Shown here: positions 16,997 through 24,729 of the stretch, one piece after another | Layout of the letters: each line of letters opens with the position of its first letter | Numbering within the stretch: the stretch's first letter is position 1 | DNA from: a virus | Virus record (IMG/VR): IMGVR_UViG_3300000117_007448 | Span: 39,199-103,198 of that record | Strand: one strand, 5' to 3' | DNA length: 64,000 nucleotides | The notes under the pieces: generated by a model | What the model saw: the letters and a program-made list of their open reading frames with translations, nothing else | The model's database searches: none | What the model was told of the DNA's origin: nothing | Position numbers and translations under genes: made by a program

Positions 16997-17866
16997 CTAT
17001 TCTAAAAAAATTAGAGGCACTTCCATTTTACTTAATGAGTTTGCGTGTATAAAAAAACCCAAAAATCTTTCGCCTATAAAACCTGGATACCTCCAAGGAA
17101 AAGGTTCTGAAAATGTATCACCCGATTGTTTTGTGGGATAAACTTTAGAACAATTCTTGTATATATATTCAAGTATTTGAAACAACTCTGAAGAGTATTT
17201 TAAGAAATATTCTTTTTTAAAAATATAAGTTGTTGTAAATGGTACCCGATTTTGTTCAAACCACAATAAACTTTCTTGATCATAATTTAATTCTAAGATA
17301 GCCTTATGGAATAAATTCCAATATTCTACGGGTTGTGATTGTAAATATTGTTCACTCACGGAACAATTAAGATAAGTTGATTTATTAGTGATTACATCAA
17401 CACATGACATGAAGTGTAATATTGTTCTTCTTTCATCTTCTGTACCAAGGTCTAAAGCTCGATCTGCTGGTAAATTAAAATCATTAAAATATGGAAATAT
17501 TTTATATAAATTGCCATTGTAGACTGGTACATCTTGTTTGAAAGAAAGCATACGTCTATATGTGTTACAACCAATATTATCAACTTCGGGTTGTTCTTTT
17601 AATAACCAATATTCTGTTGCTTGTTGACCAAACGCTTTTAAAAAATCATCTTTTGAAACACCTTCAGCTTCGTAATATTTGTAAAAATCATCATAGATCC
17701 AGTCTATGAATATTGAATTTTTACCAATGTCTACCTTATCGACATGACATGGTTTAATCCAATCGGATTTTTCATTATAAGGAAAAGGTTTGTGGAAGTG
17801 TGGGTATATACAAATGCTCATATGTGGTTGTTCCAATTTTTTCACCGTGTCCCAAGGAGGCCACAT
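16997..17866 (-). CDS. DUF4422-type glycosyltransferase
   Basis: A protein of 289 aa. The opening IYPHFHKPFPYN, the NIGCNTYRRML motif (about 97) and the C-terminal PGFIGERFLGFFIHAN (about 260) match the pattern of DUF4422 transferases, which modify surface polysaccharides. TYIFKKEYFLKYSSELF (about 212) is the usual preceding segment. The first ATG (17866) has no clear Shine-Dalgarno. A second in-frame ATG at 17821 gives MSICIYPHF, has a weak GGAAC upstream and aligns better with the family start, so the true start may be there. Confidence 0.7.
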   Translation of the reverse strand: MWPPWDTVKKLEQPHMSICIYPHFHKPFPYNEKSDWIKPCHVDKVDIGKNSIFIDWIYDDFYKYYEAEGVSKDDFLKAFGQQATEYWLLKEQPEVDNIGCNTYRRMLSFKQDVPVYNGNLYKIFPYFNDFNLPADRALDLGTEDERRTILHFMSCVDVITNKSTYLNCSVSEQYLQSQPVEYWNLFHKAILELNYDQESLLWFEQNRVPFTTTYIFKKEYFLKYSSELFQILEYIYKNCSKVYPTKQSGDTFSEPFPWRYPGFIGERFLGFFIHANSLSKMEVPLIFLE

Positions 17867-17869
17867 TAA

Positions 17870-18028
17870 TTATTTACTTTTCTTTTTTTTAGTGTATTCT
17901 ATTTTGGTATTATCTGCATCAATAATATTTTTTTTATAGTTGGATCTTTCCTCACCTTGCATCATAGATAAAAATATTTTATCTTGTTTACTCATTTTAT
18001 AATTGCGGTTAGGTTTCACGGACTGCAT
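17870..18028 (-). CDS. Small basic hypothetical protein
   Basis: A protein of 52 aa from the ATG at 18028 (MQSVKPNRNYKMSKQDK), chosen because GGAGA stands 7 nt upstream. The longer in-frame start at 18076 would place the codons inside the Hsp20 terminator stem. The C-terminus is a run of lysines. No family is recognised. The ribosome-binding site lies just after the terminator U-tract, so it is probably expressed by read-through. Confidence 0.5.
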   Translation of the reverse strand: MQSVKPNRNYKMSKQDKIFLSMMQGEERSNYKKNIIDADNTKIEYTKKKKSK

Positions 18029-18039
18029 TATATATCTCC

Positions 18040-18071
18040 AAATAAAAGGTGGGGGTACGAAACCCCCCACC
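18040..18071 (-). terminator. Rho-independent terminator after hsp20
   Basis: On the minus strand an 8-bp GC-rich stem, GGTGGGGG (18071-18064) and CCCCCACC (18055-18048), closes an 8-nt loop and is followed by TTTTATTT. It begins 4 nt after the hsp20 stop codon. Confidence 0.85.
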
Positions 18072-18075
18072 GGCA

Positions 18076-18570
18076 CTAAGCTGCTTTAGATTCTTGTAAA
18101 AGTTCAGGTTTAAGTAAATTGAGACTATTACTAATTTCAACTTTTCTTGGTTTTTTATGATCTGGTATAACATTCTCTAAACCAACTCTTAAAATACCAT
18201 CCTTAAACTCAGCACCTTTTACTTCTAGAGTATCAGCTACAGATAGGGTTTTTGTGAATGAGCGTGTACCTATACCTTTGTGTAAATATGAAACACTCTC
18301 AACTTCTTTTTCAATCTTTTCACCTCTAATAACTAAAGAGTTATCCTCTACTGTTATTTCAACTTCTTCTTTACTAAAGCCAGCAATAGCTAATTCAACA
18401 ATATAATTGTTTTCATTAACCATTAATATATTATGTGGCGGAAAAGTTGAAGATGTTTTATTATTTAAGATTCTTTCGACATCCTTAAATACTCTTTCAA
18501 AACCTAAAGTAGAGTGAGCTAATAGAGCTCTTTCTAGACCTTTAAAATGACCGGTTGTAATATCTACCAT
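18076..18570 (-). CDS. hsp20: Small heat-shock protein Hsp20
   Basis: A protein of 164 aa with an alpha-crystallin domain over about residues 40-145. The strands YIVELAIAGFSKEEVEITVE and DNSLVIRGEK, the KGIGTRSFTKTLSVAD segment and the closing DGILRVGLENVIP are typical of IbpA-like proteins. It is an ATP-independent holdase. Phage copies are common in T4-like marine phages and may help virion or scaffold folding. AAGGAGA precedes the ATG. It forms its own unit, with an ACTAAATA late-type motif upstream (18631-18638) and a strong terminator downstream. Confidence 0.93.
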   Translation of the reverse strand: MVDITTGHFKGLERALLAHSTLGFERVFKDVERILNNKTSSTFPPHNILMVNENNYIVELAIAGFSKEEVEITVEDNSLVIRGEKIEKEVESVSYLHKGIGTRSFTKTLSVADTLEVKGAEFKDGILRVGLENVIPDHKKPRKVEISNSLNLLKPELLQESKAA

Positions 18571-18630
18571 TTTTAATTCTCCTTAAAATAAGCAAGTTAA
18601 ACAATTGTGACCCTTTTTAGGCATCACTAA

Positions 18631-18638
18631 TATTTAGT
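18631..18638 (-). promoter_or_regulatory. Putative late promoter for hsp20
   Basis: ACTAAATA on the minus strand, overlapping the regA stop codon about 60 bp before the hsp20 ATG. The same octamer precedes the gp18 gene and the 59367-59702 gene. It is a variant of the T4 late TATAAATA. Confidence 0.45.
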
Positions 18639-19044
18639 TACTAAGTTCTTCTGGTTTTTTACCAATGTTGTACTTAGCGACTAAATTCCATTCATCCTTC
18701 TCCTTGAAGGATATAATCTTTATCTGGTGTAATGGAGCAACATTATTACCAATATTTTCCTGATTTAATATTGTTAGTAAACCCCATTCTTCTAATAATT
18801 TTGCAATAGCATTTCTTCTCTGTATATCATTTTCAGATATATTAGATGGCTTACCATCTAATGCAAATAGTTCTTTGAAATGTACAATATAATACTTACC
18901 TTGTTTATGTAATATATGACAAGATTGGTAGAGGACTTTTTCTTTTCTTGATGAAACACCTATTCTTGTTAAGGTTTCACGGACTTTTAAAAAGTCATCC
19001 TGTTCTTCTAATGTAACTTCTATGAAGTTGTTTAAGTCTACCAT
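18634..19044 (-). CDS. regA: RegA translational repressor
   Basis: A protein of 136 aa from the chosen start (T4 RegA is 122 aa). The sequence follows T4 RegA closely: EVTLEEQDDFLKVRETLTR, then KVLYQSCHILHKQGKYYIVH, a WGLL segment and a KDEWNLVAKYNIG ending. RegA binds the start regions of early phage mRNAs and shuts off their translation. The ATG at 19044 lies just after the gp62 stop; an in-frame ATG at 19062 would overlap gp62. It sits in the T4 position next to gp62, though a 2OG oxygenase has been inserted further up. Confidence 0.93.
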   Translation of the reverse strand: MVDLNNFIEVTLEEQDDFLKVRETLTRIGVSSRKEKVLYQSCHILHKQGKYYIVHFKELFALDGKPSNISENDIQRRNAIAKLLEEWGLLTILNQENIGNNVAPLHQIKIISFKEKDEWNLVAKYNIGKKPEELSN

Positions 19045-19045
19045 T

Positions 19046-19441
19046 TTATTTCTTTCTACCACCTATATCGGTAATCTCTTGCAGTTTTTGAATTTGATCT
19101 TTGGAAAGTATTCGAGAGGCTTCTAAAGCTTTTGTGTCTGAGAAGTTATAATATCTCTTTATACATTCTAAATTTTCACTCTTTGATCCAGGTTTTAACC
19201 ATTTTGAAAAAGGTCTCCTCATGGATCTAACTGTATTTAGTAAAAAGTCATTCTGCATTTTATTGTCTAAAAAATGTCTTTGGTTCATTTCATTTGCGAA
19301 AATAATACAATCTTTGTGATAACTTAGAGAACGATTGGTTAAAAATGGCTTATATTCTTTCTCTGTTATATCATCAACAATCAATTGCTTTTTACCTTGC
19401 AATATTTGTTTTACAAATTCAAATGGGCTTGTTTTAATCAT
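19046..19441 (-). CDS. gp62: Clamp-loader small subunit gp62
   Basis: A protein of 131 aa, shorter than T4 gp62 (187 aa). The opening SPFEFVKQILQGKKQLIVDD and the middle RSMRRPFSKWLKPG segment match gp62 of T4-like phages, including the conserved FSKW. With gp44 it loads the gp45 clamp. It overlaps the 2OG oxygenase gene by 8 bp and is followed by regA. In T4, 44 and 62 are adjacent; here they are separated by one gene. Confidence 0.85.
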   Translation of the reverse strand: MIKTSPFEFVKQILQGKKQLIVDDITEKEYKPFLTNRSLSYHKDCIIFANEMNQRHFLDNKMQNDFLLNTVRSMRRPFSKWLKPGSKSENLECIKRYYNFSDTKALEASRILSKDQIQKLQEITDIGGRKK

Positions 19442-20036
19442 GTGTCGTATACCAACCTGTTATTATATATTTTTCATGTTCTTTTGTTATTTGACCTGAG
19501 TGTACATGAGTAAAATAAGCAGGCCATATTACAGTCAAACCTTTAATGGCAGGTGTTGTAAATTTTTGATACTTGAAATTTGTACCACCATCAGGAACAT
19601 CATTTAAGTATGTCATAAAGACCAATACTCTATTTCCATCTGGCTTCCTATGGTCATTCTCAAAATGATCTAAGAAATATCCTTCACCAGGTTTATAATA
19701 TTGTAATACATAATCACAAAATATATTAAACTCTTTTACATTATTTACCATTGGATATTTTTTAATATATTCCATCAAACATTTTTGTAACCATATTCTA
19801 TAATCACTTATACATGAATCAATGTTTTTAGGGTGTATTACAATATCTGTTCTTTTTGTTCTTAATGCTTTTTTGGTTAAAGGAGTAAAACCATCTGAAT
19901 CATATTCATTGTACCTTAAAGTAGATTCATGTTTTTGTGAATTATTTTTAAAATACTGTACAAGATTATCACAAATATTTTCTGGTATATAACAGCCGCC
20001 AATCAAAGATTCTAATGGAAAGTAATGTTTCTTCAT
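19434..20036 (-). CDS. 2OG-Fe(II) oxygenase, prolyl-4-hydroxylase-like
   Basis: A protein of 200 aa. VLQYYKPGEGYFLDHFEND (about 102-120) is the P4H-type metal-binding strand, here with H-x-E rather than the usual H-x-D. LVFMTYLNDVPDGGTNF (about 130) is the characteristic family segment. HVHSGQITKEHEKYIITGWY (about 177) carries the distal His and the 2-oxoglutarate-binding Lys. It lies between the two clamp-loader genes gp44 and gp62 with overlaps on both sides, so it must be co-expressed with them. The substrate is unknown. Confidence 0.82.
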   Translation of the reverse strand: MKKHYFPLESLIGGCYIPENICDNLVQYFKNNSQKHESTLRYNEYDSDGFTPLTKKALRTKRTDIVIHPKNIDSCISDYRIWLQKCLMEYIKKYPMVNNVKEFNIFCDYVLQYYKPGEGYFLDHFENDHRKPDGNRVLVFMTYLNDVPDGGTNFKYQKFTTPAIKGLTVIWPAYFTHVHSGQITKEHEKYIITGWYTTHD

Positions 20037-20965
20037 TTGAAATCACACTCTACCATTAGCTCAGTTAAACAAGCAACTGTATTAATCTCTTGATCAGATA
20101 CAAATGCAGCTTTATATTGATAATCTGCAAGTATTAAAACTGCCTTTGGTATCGAATGAGGTTTAAGTTTTTCATATAGCACATCATAGAGTTTACGAAA
20201 CAATGCATTTGAGTCAATATCGTTTGTAGCGACCCACTTTCTAATCTCTTTAAAGTTTTTTTCTTCTATGAATCCTACGATCTTTTCTATCGGTACATCA
20301 CCAATTTGCGATAAAATACCAATATCAATCTTACCAAAGTTTGAATATCTTTGTAGCTCATTAATCACTCTACGAAAATCTGGAAAGTGTTTCTTAATAA
20401 GTTCTGCAACAACCTTTTGATCGTACTCAACACCTTCATTATCAAGAACACCAACAATTCTTTTCATGAACTGTGAAGCCATTTGGACTTTCTCACCATT
20501 GCGTAAGGTAAAGTCAACAACGGCACACCTAGAGTGTAGTGGTTCTATGATACGATTCTTATAGTTACAAGTAAATATGAATGAACAATTACTTGCAAAC
20601 TCTTCTATTGCGTTTCTAAGAGCGGGTTGAGTTGAGTTTGGATTAAGATAGTCTGCTTCATCTATAATGATGACCTTGCGACCACCAGCTAAACTAACTG
20701 AAGAAGCATAGTTCTTTATCTTAACTCGAAAGGTGTCGATACCTGATTCATCAGAACCATTGATTATGATTGAATCACAACCAATCTCTTGACACATAGC
20801 TTTTGCTACTGTGGTTTTACCAACACCTGCACCACCACTTAATAATAAGTTTGGTATGTTGGATGTATTTACATACTCCTGAAAAGGTTTTTTAACTCTA
20901 TCTGGTAATATGCAATCCTTTATGGCCTGCGGCCGATACTTCTCTGTCCATAATAAATGTTCCAT
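20033..20965 (-). CDS. gp44: Clamp-loader ATPase subunit gp44
   Basis: A protein of 310 aa, near T4 gp44 (319 aa). It starts LLWTEKYRPQAIKDCILP, the usual RFC-type opening. Walker A is SGGAGVGKTTVAKAM (about 43), Walker B is VIIIDEADYL (about 104), sensor 1 is FIFTCNYKNRI (about 135) and the SRC arginine-finger motif HSRCAVVDF follows. It drives ATP-dependent loading of gp45. A TGAGGAG site is 8 nt before the ATG. Confidence 0.95.
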   Translation of the reverse strand: MEHLLWTEKYRPQAIKDCILPDRVKKPFQEYVNTSNIPNLLLSGGAGVGKTTVAKAMCQEIGCDSIIINGSDESGIDTFRVKIKNYASSVSLAGGRKVIIIDEADYLNPNSTQPALRNAIEEFASNCSFIFTCNYKNRIIEPLHSRCAVVDFTLRNGEKVQMASQFMKRIVGVLDNEGVEYDQKVVAELIKKHFPDFRRVINELQRYSNFGKIDIGILSQIGDVPIEKIVGFIEEKNFKEIRKWVATNDIDSNALFRKLYDVLYEKLKPHSIPKAVLILADYQYKAAFVSDQEINTVACLTELMVECDFK

Positions 20966-20992
20966 TGGAACTCCTCACATAATAAATCATAA

Positions 20993-21289
20993 TCAAAGTT
21001 TTTTCAAATCGTCTATTTTTTTAGAATCTTTAATAGCTCGATTGAAATGTGTATTCATACCATCTTGGATAGTTTCGTTATCATTCAACCTTTTAATAAC
21101 TTCACTTAGAGTATTTTCAACATCCCAAGATCCTTCATTTCCACAATATAATGTGGTTACTGTTTTCAATTCATTATCATCAGATGTTTTCAACTGTTCA
21201 AAAATAGTATACACCTTATCAGCATTGACGTAAATAACATCAGTAACATTACCTTTAAAAGCGTTTTTAAGTTTGATCAATTTAGCCAT
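20993..21289 (-). CDS. Small hypothetical protein between gp45 and gp44
   Basis: A protein of about 98 aa starting MAKLIKLKNAFKGNVTDV. Three consecutive ATG codons (21295, 21292, 21289) overlap the gp45 stop; I chose the last. A longer in-frame start at 21373 would run through gp45 coding sequence and is unlikely. The sequence is helical and charged with no recognised domain. Small proteins at this position are usual in cyanophage-like genomes, but their role is unknown to me. Confidence 0.6.
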   Translation of the reverse strand: MAKLIKLKNAFKGNVTDVIYVNADKVYTIFEQLKTSDDNELKTVTTLYCGNEGSWDVENTLSEVIKRLNDNETIQDGMNTHFNRAIKDSKKIDDLKKL

Positions 21290-21974
21290 CATCATTAGCC
21301 TCAAAATTACTACCAGTTTCAGTCGAGATCCAATATTGTAGTGTTGTATCTTTGTTTTTAAAATGAGAAACACCTTTAGATGATATACTCACTTCATAGT
21401 TACCAGGTAAAATTTTACTTATGTTTTCTGTTTTGAAAACCATTTTATACTTGTTACCATTACCCTTATCAATCTGTAAGGCATCTGTATGAGCACTATC
21501 ATCTTGACCATTGAATGATACAACATCAACTGTAACACCATCGGATTGAATTGCAATATGCGGAGAACTTAAAGCTGAACTTGACTTTAAAATCCAATCA
21601 AAATCTTCACTTGAAAGTAAACATTTTATTTCCGCAGCTGGCATTACAAAGTTTTTCTCAGGAGGTAATACGATCATTGTTGGGTCACAAAAACGATACT
21701 TAATTCTAGATCGACCTTTCTTACCTACAACAACAACGTGTTTGGCATCAAACTCGAATGATGGATTATCTTTATCTAAAGAAACTACCGAAAGAAAGTT
21801 ATTCAAATCGTAGACACCAAAATCTGCTGGAATATCCTCTTCAATTGTAGCCTCAGCTAAAATATTTTTGTGAGAGGATACTGTCTTTAAAGTTTTACCT
21901 TTCTTAAAGAAAATACCTTGATTAATATTTGCATAATTTTTTAATACGTTTAACGTCTTAGAGCTCATCTTCAT
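21282..21974 (-). CDS. gp45: Sliding clamp gp45
   Basis: A protein of 230 aa (T4 gp45 is 228 aa). The opening SSKTLNVLKNYANINQGIFF and the strand FGVYDLNNFLSVVSL (about 52) are typical of gp45, as are SPHIAIQSDGVTVDV and the C-terminal GNYEVSISSKGVSHF. It forms the trimeric processivity ring for gp43 and, in T4, also activates late transcription with gp55 and gp33. gp55 is present at 33145-33666; gp33 was not identified in this window. The start could be the first or third codon (both Met). Confidence 0.93.
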   Translation of the reverse strand: MKMSSKTLNVLKNYANINQGIFFKKGKTLKTVSSHKNILAEATIEEDIPADFGVYDLNNFLSVVSLDKDNPSFEFDAKHVVVVGKKGRSRIKYRFCDPTMIVLPPEKNFVMPAAEIKCLLSSEDFDWILKSSSALSSPHIAIQSDGVTVDVVSFNGQDDSAHTDALQIDKGNGNKYKMVFKTENISKILPGNYEVSISSKGVSHFKNKDTTLQYWISTETGSNFEANDDG

Positions 21975-22252
21975 TTATTATCACCTCGTTTTATATCATG
22001 ATTATGTAATGCTATTATTCCATAGTGTAACACTTTTAAAAGGTCTTTTCGGCAATAGCCATCTTTTTTGCCGTACCTTTGTGCATATTTCATAATGTTA
22101 CCAATACAGAATCCTTCACCATGGCCACTATCAATAATAAATTCAGTCGCCTGAAACTTATCTTTTGAATAGTGTTGCCCATATGTTTGATCTATGTATA
22201 AATGTAATTCATTGATCAGTTCATCTTCATTATATTTGTAATCTATTGTCAT
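21971..22252 (-). CDS. DUF3310 (SaV-like) protein
   Basis: A protein of 93 aa. FCIGNIMKYAQRYGKKDG (about 49-66) followed by RKDLLKVLHYGI matches the GNxxKYxxRxxxK...DLxKA pattern of DUF3310/SaV-like phage proteins, which are often listed as nucleotide-kinase-related although this is poorly supported. It overlaps the glycosyltransferase gene and the gp45 gene by 4 bp on either side, so it belongs to the replication operon. Confidence 0.7.
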   Translation of the reverse strand: MTIDYKYNEDELINELHLYIDQTYGQHYSKDKFQATEFIIDSGHGEGFCIGNIMKYAQRYGKKDGYCRKDLLKVLHYGIIALHNHDIKRGDNK

Positions 22253-23064
22253 AGTTTACCAGTAAATTGTGCAACAGCTGGCATATTACCAGAGAAAGCA
22301 TATGTACCAATGTGTTGTGTTTTCATCCATGGGCATAAGTAAATTTGTCCACCCATTTTACGCCACATTTGGCAAAACATATAATCTTCACTTAAATACC
22401 TATCTGAACCACCATCAGTAATGCTACCTTTACTATCAATAACGGTGTCGAAATAAGCGTGAATATATCTAGAACCATCAAAATGTTGTTGGCCAACATG
22501 ATCTGGTTTGTAATGTATTTGTGGGTAGTGATCCTTCATTTTGTCAAATACTTGACGTTGAACTAACATAAAACCAGTACCAATTTCCATAACTTCTAAT
22601 GGTTCGGTAACTTGGAATTGATCTGTTCCTTTTACTACATTGAACACATATTCCCCAACTAAAGATTCTAGTTCACCCGGATCTAAGTCTGGATGATTTC
22701 TGGCTGCGTGAGCCACATTTCCCCAATTGATTGATTTTTTCGGATATGGACCACCCGAAACTTCTTTATTCATTGCCAATAAGGCTAATATATCTTGTGG
22801 ATTGTAATGTATGTCCGAATCAATGAATAATAGATGAGTAAAACCCGATCTTAAAAATTCATCAACCAAATAATTTCTTGCTCTTGTAATTAATGATTCA
22901 TTAAAAAGAAATGAAAACTTTGTTTCTACTCCATACTTGCTCATTTGTGCTTGAAGGTCTAAACATGATTTAATATAAAGGCCATGTGCCATACCACCAT
23001 ACATAGGTGTTGCAATAAACAATTTATGTTGTTTTAAATCATCAACTTTAACTTGAATTTCCAT
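22249..23064 (-). CDS. Family-2-like glycosyltransferase
   Basis: A protein of 271 aa. KLFIATPMYGGMAHGLY (about 14) is the first strand of a GT-A fold, SLITRARNYLVDEFL (about 57) is a highly typical motif of this phage/bacterial group, and LLFIDSDIHYNPQD (about 78) contains the DxD metal site. Later SEDYMFCQMWRKMGG (about 227) supplies the ED base motif. It is conserved in marine T4-like phages. Targets could be host surface sugar or modified phage DNA; neither is shown by the sequence. Confidence 0.8.
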   Translation of the reverse strand: MEIQVKVDDLKQHKLFIATPMYGGMAHGLYIKSCLDLQAQMSKYGVETKFSFLFNESLITRARNYLVDEFLRSGFTHLLFIDSDIHYNPQDILALLAMNKEVSGGPYPKKSINWGNVAHAARNHPDLDPGELESLVGEYVFNVVKGTDQFQVTEPLEVMEIGTGFMLVQRQVFDKMKDHYPQIHYKPDHVGQQHFDGSRYIHAYFDTVIDSKGSITDGGSDRYLSEDYMFCQMWRKMGGQIYLCPWMKTQHIGTYAFSGNMPAVAQFTGKL

Positions 23065-23075
23065 AATGTTCCCAT

Positions 23076-23124
23076 AAAAAAATGACTAAGACTAATACGC
23101 TCTACCTATATGTATTAGTCTTAG
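23076..23124 (-). terminator. Hairpin terminator after the winged-helix gene
   Basis: A perfect 13-bp inverted repeat, CTAAGACTAATAC at 23086-23098 on the plus strand and its complement at 23112-23124, separated by 13 nt. On the minus strand it is followed 3 nt later by seven T residues (23082-23076), just before the glycosyltransferase gene. The stem is AT-rich, so termination may be partial. Confidence 0.65.
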
Positions 23125-23144
23125 CCGACAATCATAAGCTTTTT

Positions 23145-23417
23145 TTAGGCAAAAGCATTAATGCCTTGTGATCGTAGTGCCATAATACCAGCAGATACAA
23201 TCTCTTTAGTTGGTTTACCCAACCGATAGAAACTCACCTTTGAACCATTAGAAACTTTCTTTGAGTTCCTGTAAATTGCGTGTCCTTTTTTTCTCAAGGT
23301 ATCAATCATGGCAGATGGATTCTTAACACCAAATTTAGAACGCATTTGATTAGCGGTGAGCGTATTGTACCCATCAACTTTAGAAAGATACGTTATGATT
23401 TTGCTCTCACTTGACAT
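23145..23417 (-). CDS. Winged-helix DNA-binding protein
   Basis: A protein of 90 aa. LTANQMRSKFGVKNPSAMID and TLRKKGHAIYRN form a helix-turn-helix and wing (about 20-52): the Q-M-x-x-x-F-G-V pattern is a recognition-helix arrangement seen in phage wHTH proteins. The ATG at 23417 is chosen because GGAGT stands 6 nt upstream; the longer frame would need a TTG start. It follows cobS after a weak hairpin and is followed by a strong one, so it may be a separately dosed regulator (inference). Confidence 0.65.
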   Translation of the reverse strand: MSSESKIITYLSKVDGYNTLTANQMRSKFGVKNPSAMIDTLRKKGHAIYRNSKKVSNGSKVSFYRLGKPTKEIVSAGIMALRSQGINAFA

Positions 23418-23425
23418 AAACAACT

Positions 23426-23465
23426 CCAAAATAAAATTGAACGGTACATTTCAGGAGGACCGTTC
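23426..23465 (-). terminator. Weak hairpin between cobS and the wHTH gene
   Basis: A 7-bp stem, GAACGGT (23465-23459 read on the minus strand) and ACCGTTC (23445-23439), with a 13-nt loop is followed by AATTTTATTTT. It could act as an attenuator or terminator; the stem is short. Confidence 0.4.
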
Positions 23466-23486
23466 TCACTCCTTTAGGGGCGGTGG

Positions 23487-24644
23487 TTATGATACACTCT
23501 CATCAGGTAGGGGAGTTTTGGGAGTTTCTTCACCTGTAAGTAGTGAGTCAGCATCAGCACCAGAATCTACTTTGGTATACAAGTCTAAGAATGTAGCCTT
23601 AGTGTCCTCGTCAAAACGAGCAATACACTTAGCAATACTCTTTAACTTATCGGAGAATATACCAAAAGTTCTGGATATGTGAACTAATCGTCTAGTCGAT
23701 ATGACTTCATCACAACCACCTTGTTCAAATGTTTTACGGATAACTTCAGCCCAAAGCACAAGCTTCTCAGCAAAGTCATCATCTTGACCATCTAATTCTT
23801 TTTTGAGAATGTTAATCTCAATCTTTCTTGAAGGCCAATCTTGCTCTTCAGTTGTAGGGAATCTCTCAAGAAATGCCTCATTAAGCACGTTAGTGTACAT
23901 ATAACGACCATCATCTGAGCCCTTGCCTTTTGTATTAGCAGTAGCAAAGATTGTAAAGCCTTCAGCAGGTTCTACAATTTCACCTTTCTTTTTAAGAAGA
24001 AATGGCTTGCCTTCTAAAACACGTTGCAACGAAGCAAGATTATTCGCACCATAATCTATTTCATCTATACATAATACAGCACCCTGCTTCGCCGCCACCG
24101 TGACTGGACCATCTCGCCATTCCATTTGACCATTGATCAATACATAATTACCAAGTAAATCGCCTTCATCAGTTTCAGGTGTCATTGATACGCAAACATA
24201 CTTGCGTTTGTTTCTCGCACAAGCTTGTTCAACTGACATTGTTTTACCATTACCAGATTGACCTGTGATAAAACATGGAAAAAACTTTTTGGATTTAATA
24301 ATACTTTCAACATCTTTATAGATGCCAAAAGGAACATAGTTTGAATATTTTTCAGGTATCAAACTATTAACTTCTAAAGAAGTGACAACAGAGCTAATTA
24401 CATTTGCCTCTGCTGTTGGTGTTTTTCTGATTGTTGTTTTTGCTGTAGGTAACTTTACTACCTTAGCAACATATTCTGAAACGTCATAGACGCCACGGCC
24501 TATTCTTAGGTCTTTTTGGTTTGTAAACCAGTATGGATGAGCAATACCTGTATCAGATACAATATTTTTAATATCATCTGTGGTAACACTCTCTTTACCT
24601 AACTTTACAACCGCATCAATAAACTTTTGTCTAACTTTACTCAT
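23487..24644 (-). CDS. cobS: CobS-like AAA+ ATPase (MoxR type)
   Basis: A protein of 385 aa. The AAA+ core shows Walker A TGQSGNGKTMSVEQA (about 139), Walker B AVLCIDEIDYGANN (about 198), a FTIFATANTKGKG sensor-1 region and the LNEAFLERFPTTEEQ segment typical of CobS/MoxR proteins. The N-terminal ~100 residues are a CobS-like extension. It is paired with the CobT-like VWA protein upstream. Such pairs are widespread in cyanophages as cobaltochelatase subunits, but no CobN is present here. A chaperone-like MoxR/VWA function is equally possible. Its own promoter lies at 24684-24712. Confidence 0.88.
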   Translation of the reverse strand: MSKVRQKFIDAVVKLGKESVTTDDIKNIVSDTGIAHPYWFTNQKDLRIGRGVYDVSEYVAKVVKLPTAKTTIRKTPTAEANVISSVVTSLEVNSLIPEKYSNYVPFGIYKDVESIIKSKKFFPCFITGQSGNGKTMSVEQACARNKRKYVCVSMTPETDEGDLLGNYVLINGQMEWRDGPVTVAAKQGAVLCIDEIDYGANNLASLQRVLEGKPFLLKKKGEIVEPAEGFTIFATANTKGKGSDDGRYMYTNVLNEAFLERFPTTEEQDWPSRKIEINILKKELDGQDDDFAEKLVLWAEVIRKTFEQGGCDEVISTRRLVHISRTFGIFSDKLKSIAKCIARFDEDTKATFLDLYTKVDSGADADSLLTGEETPKTPLPDESVS

Positions 24645-24683
24645 AATATAAAAACTCCCACGTTTTTGTTAATCTATGGTACC

Positions 24684-24712
24684 ATCCTATCAGCACCAAC
24701 CCCATTTGTCAA
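24684..24712 (-). promoter_or_regulatory. Sigma70-type promoter for cobS
   Basis: On the minus strand TTGACA (24712-24707), 17-bp spacer and TAGGAT (24689-24684), followed by GGTACC. The spacer AATGGGGTTGGTGCTGA is nearly the same as that before the gp43 operon, suggesting a repeated early-promoter cassette. Confidence 0.8.
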
Positions 24713-24729
24713 GCGATAATGTTGCATTT

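Noticed and set aside
18028-18076. N-terminal extension of the small basic gene to 18076
   Set aside because: The extension is the Hsp20 terminator stem read as codons; the ATG at 18028 has its own GGAGA site.
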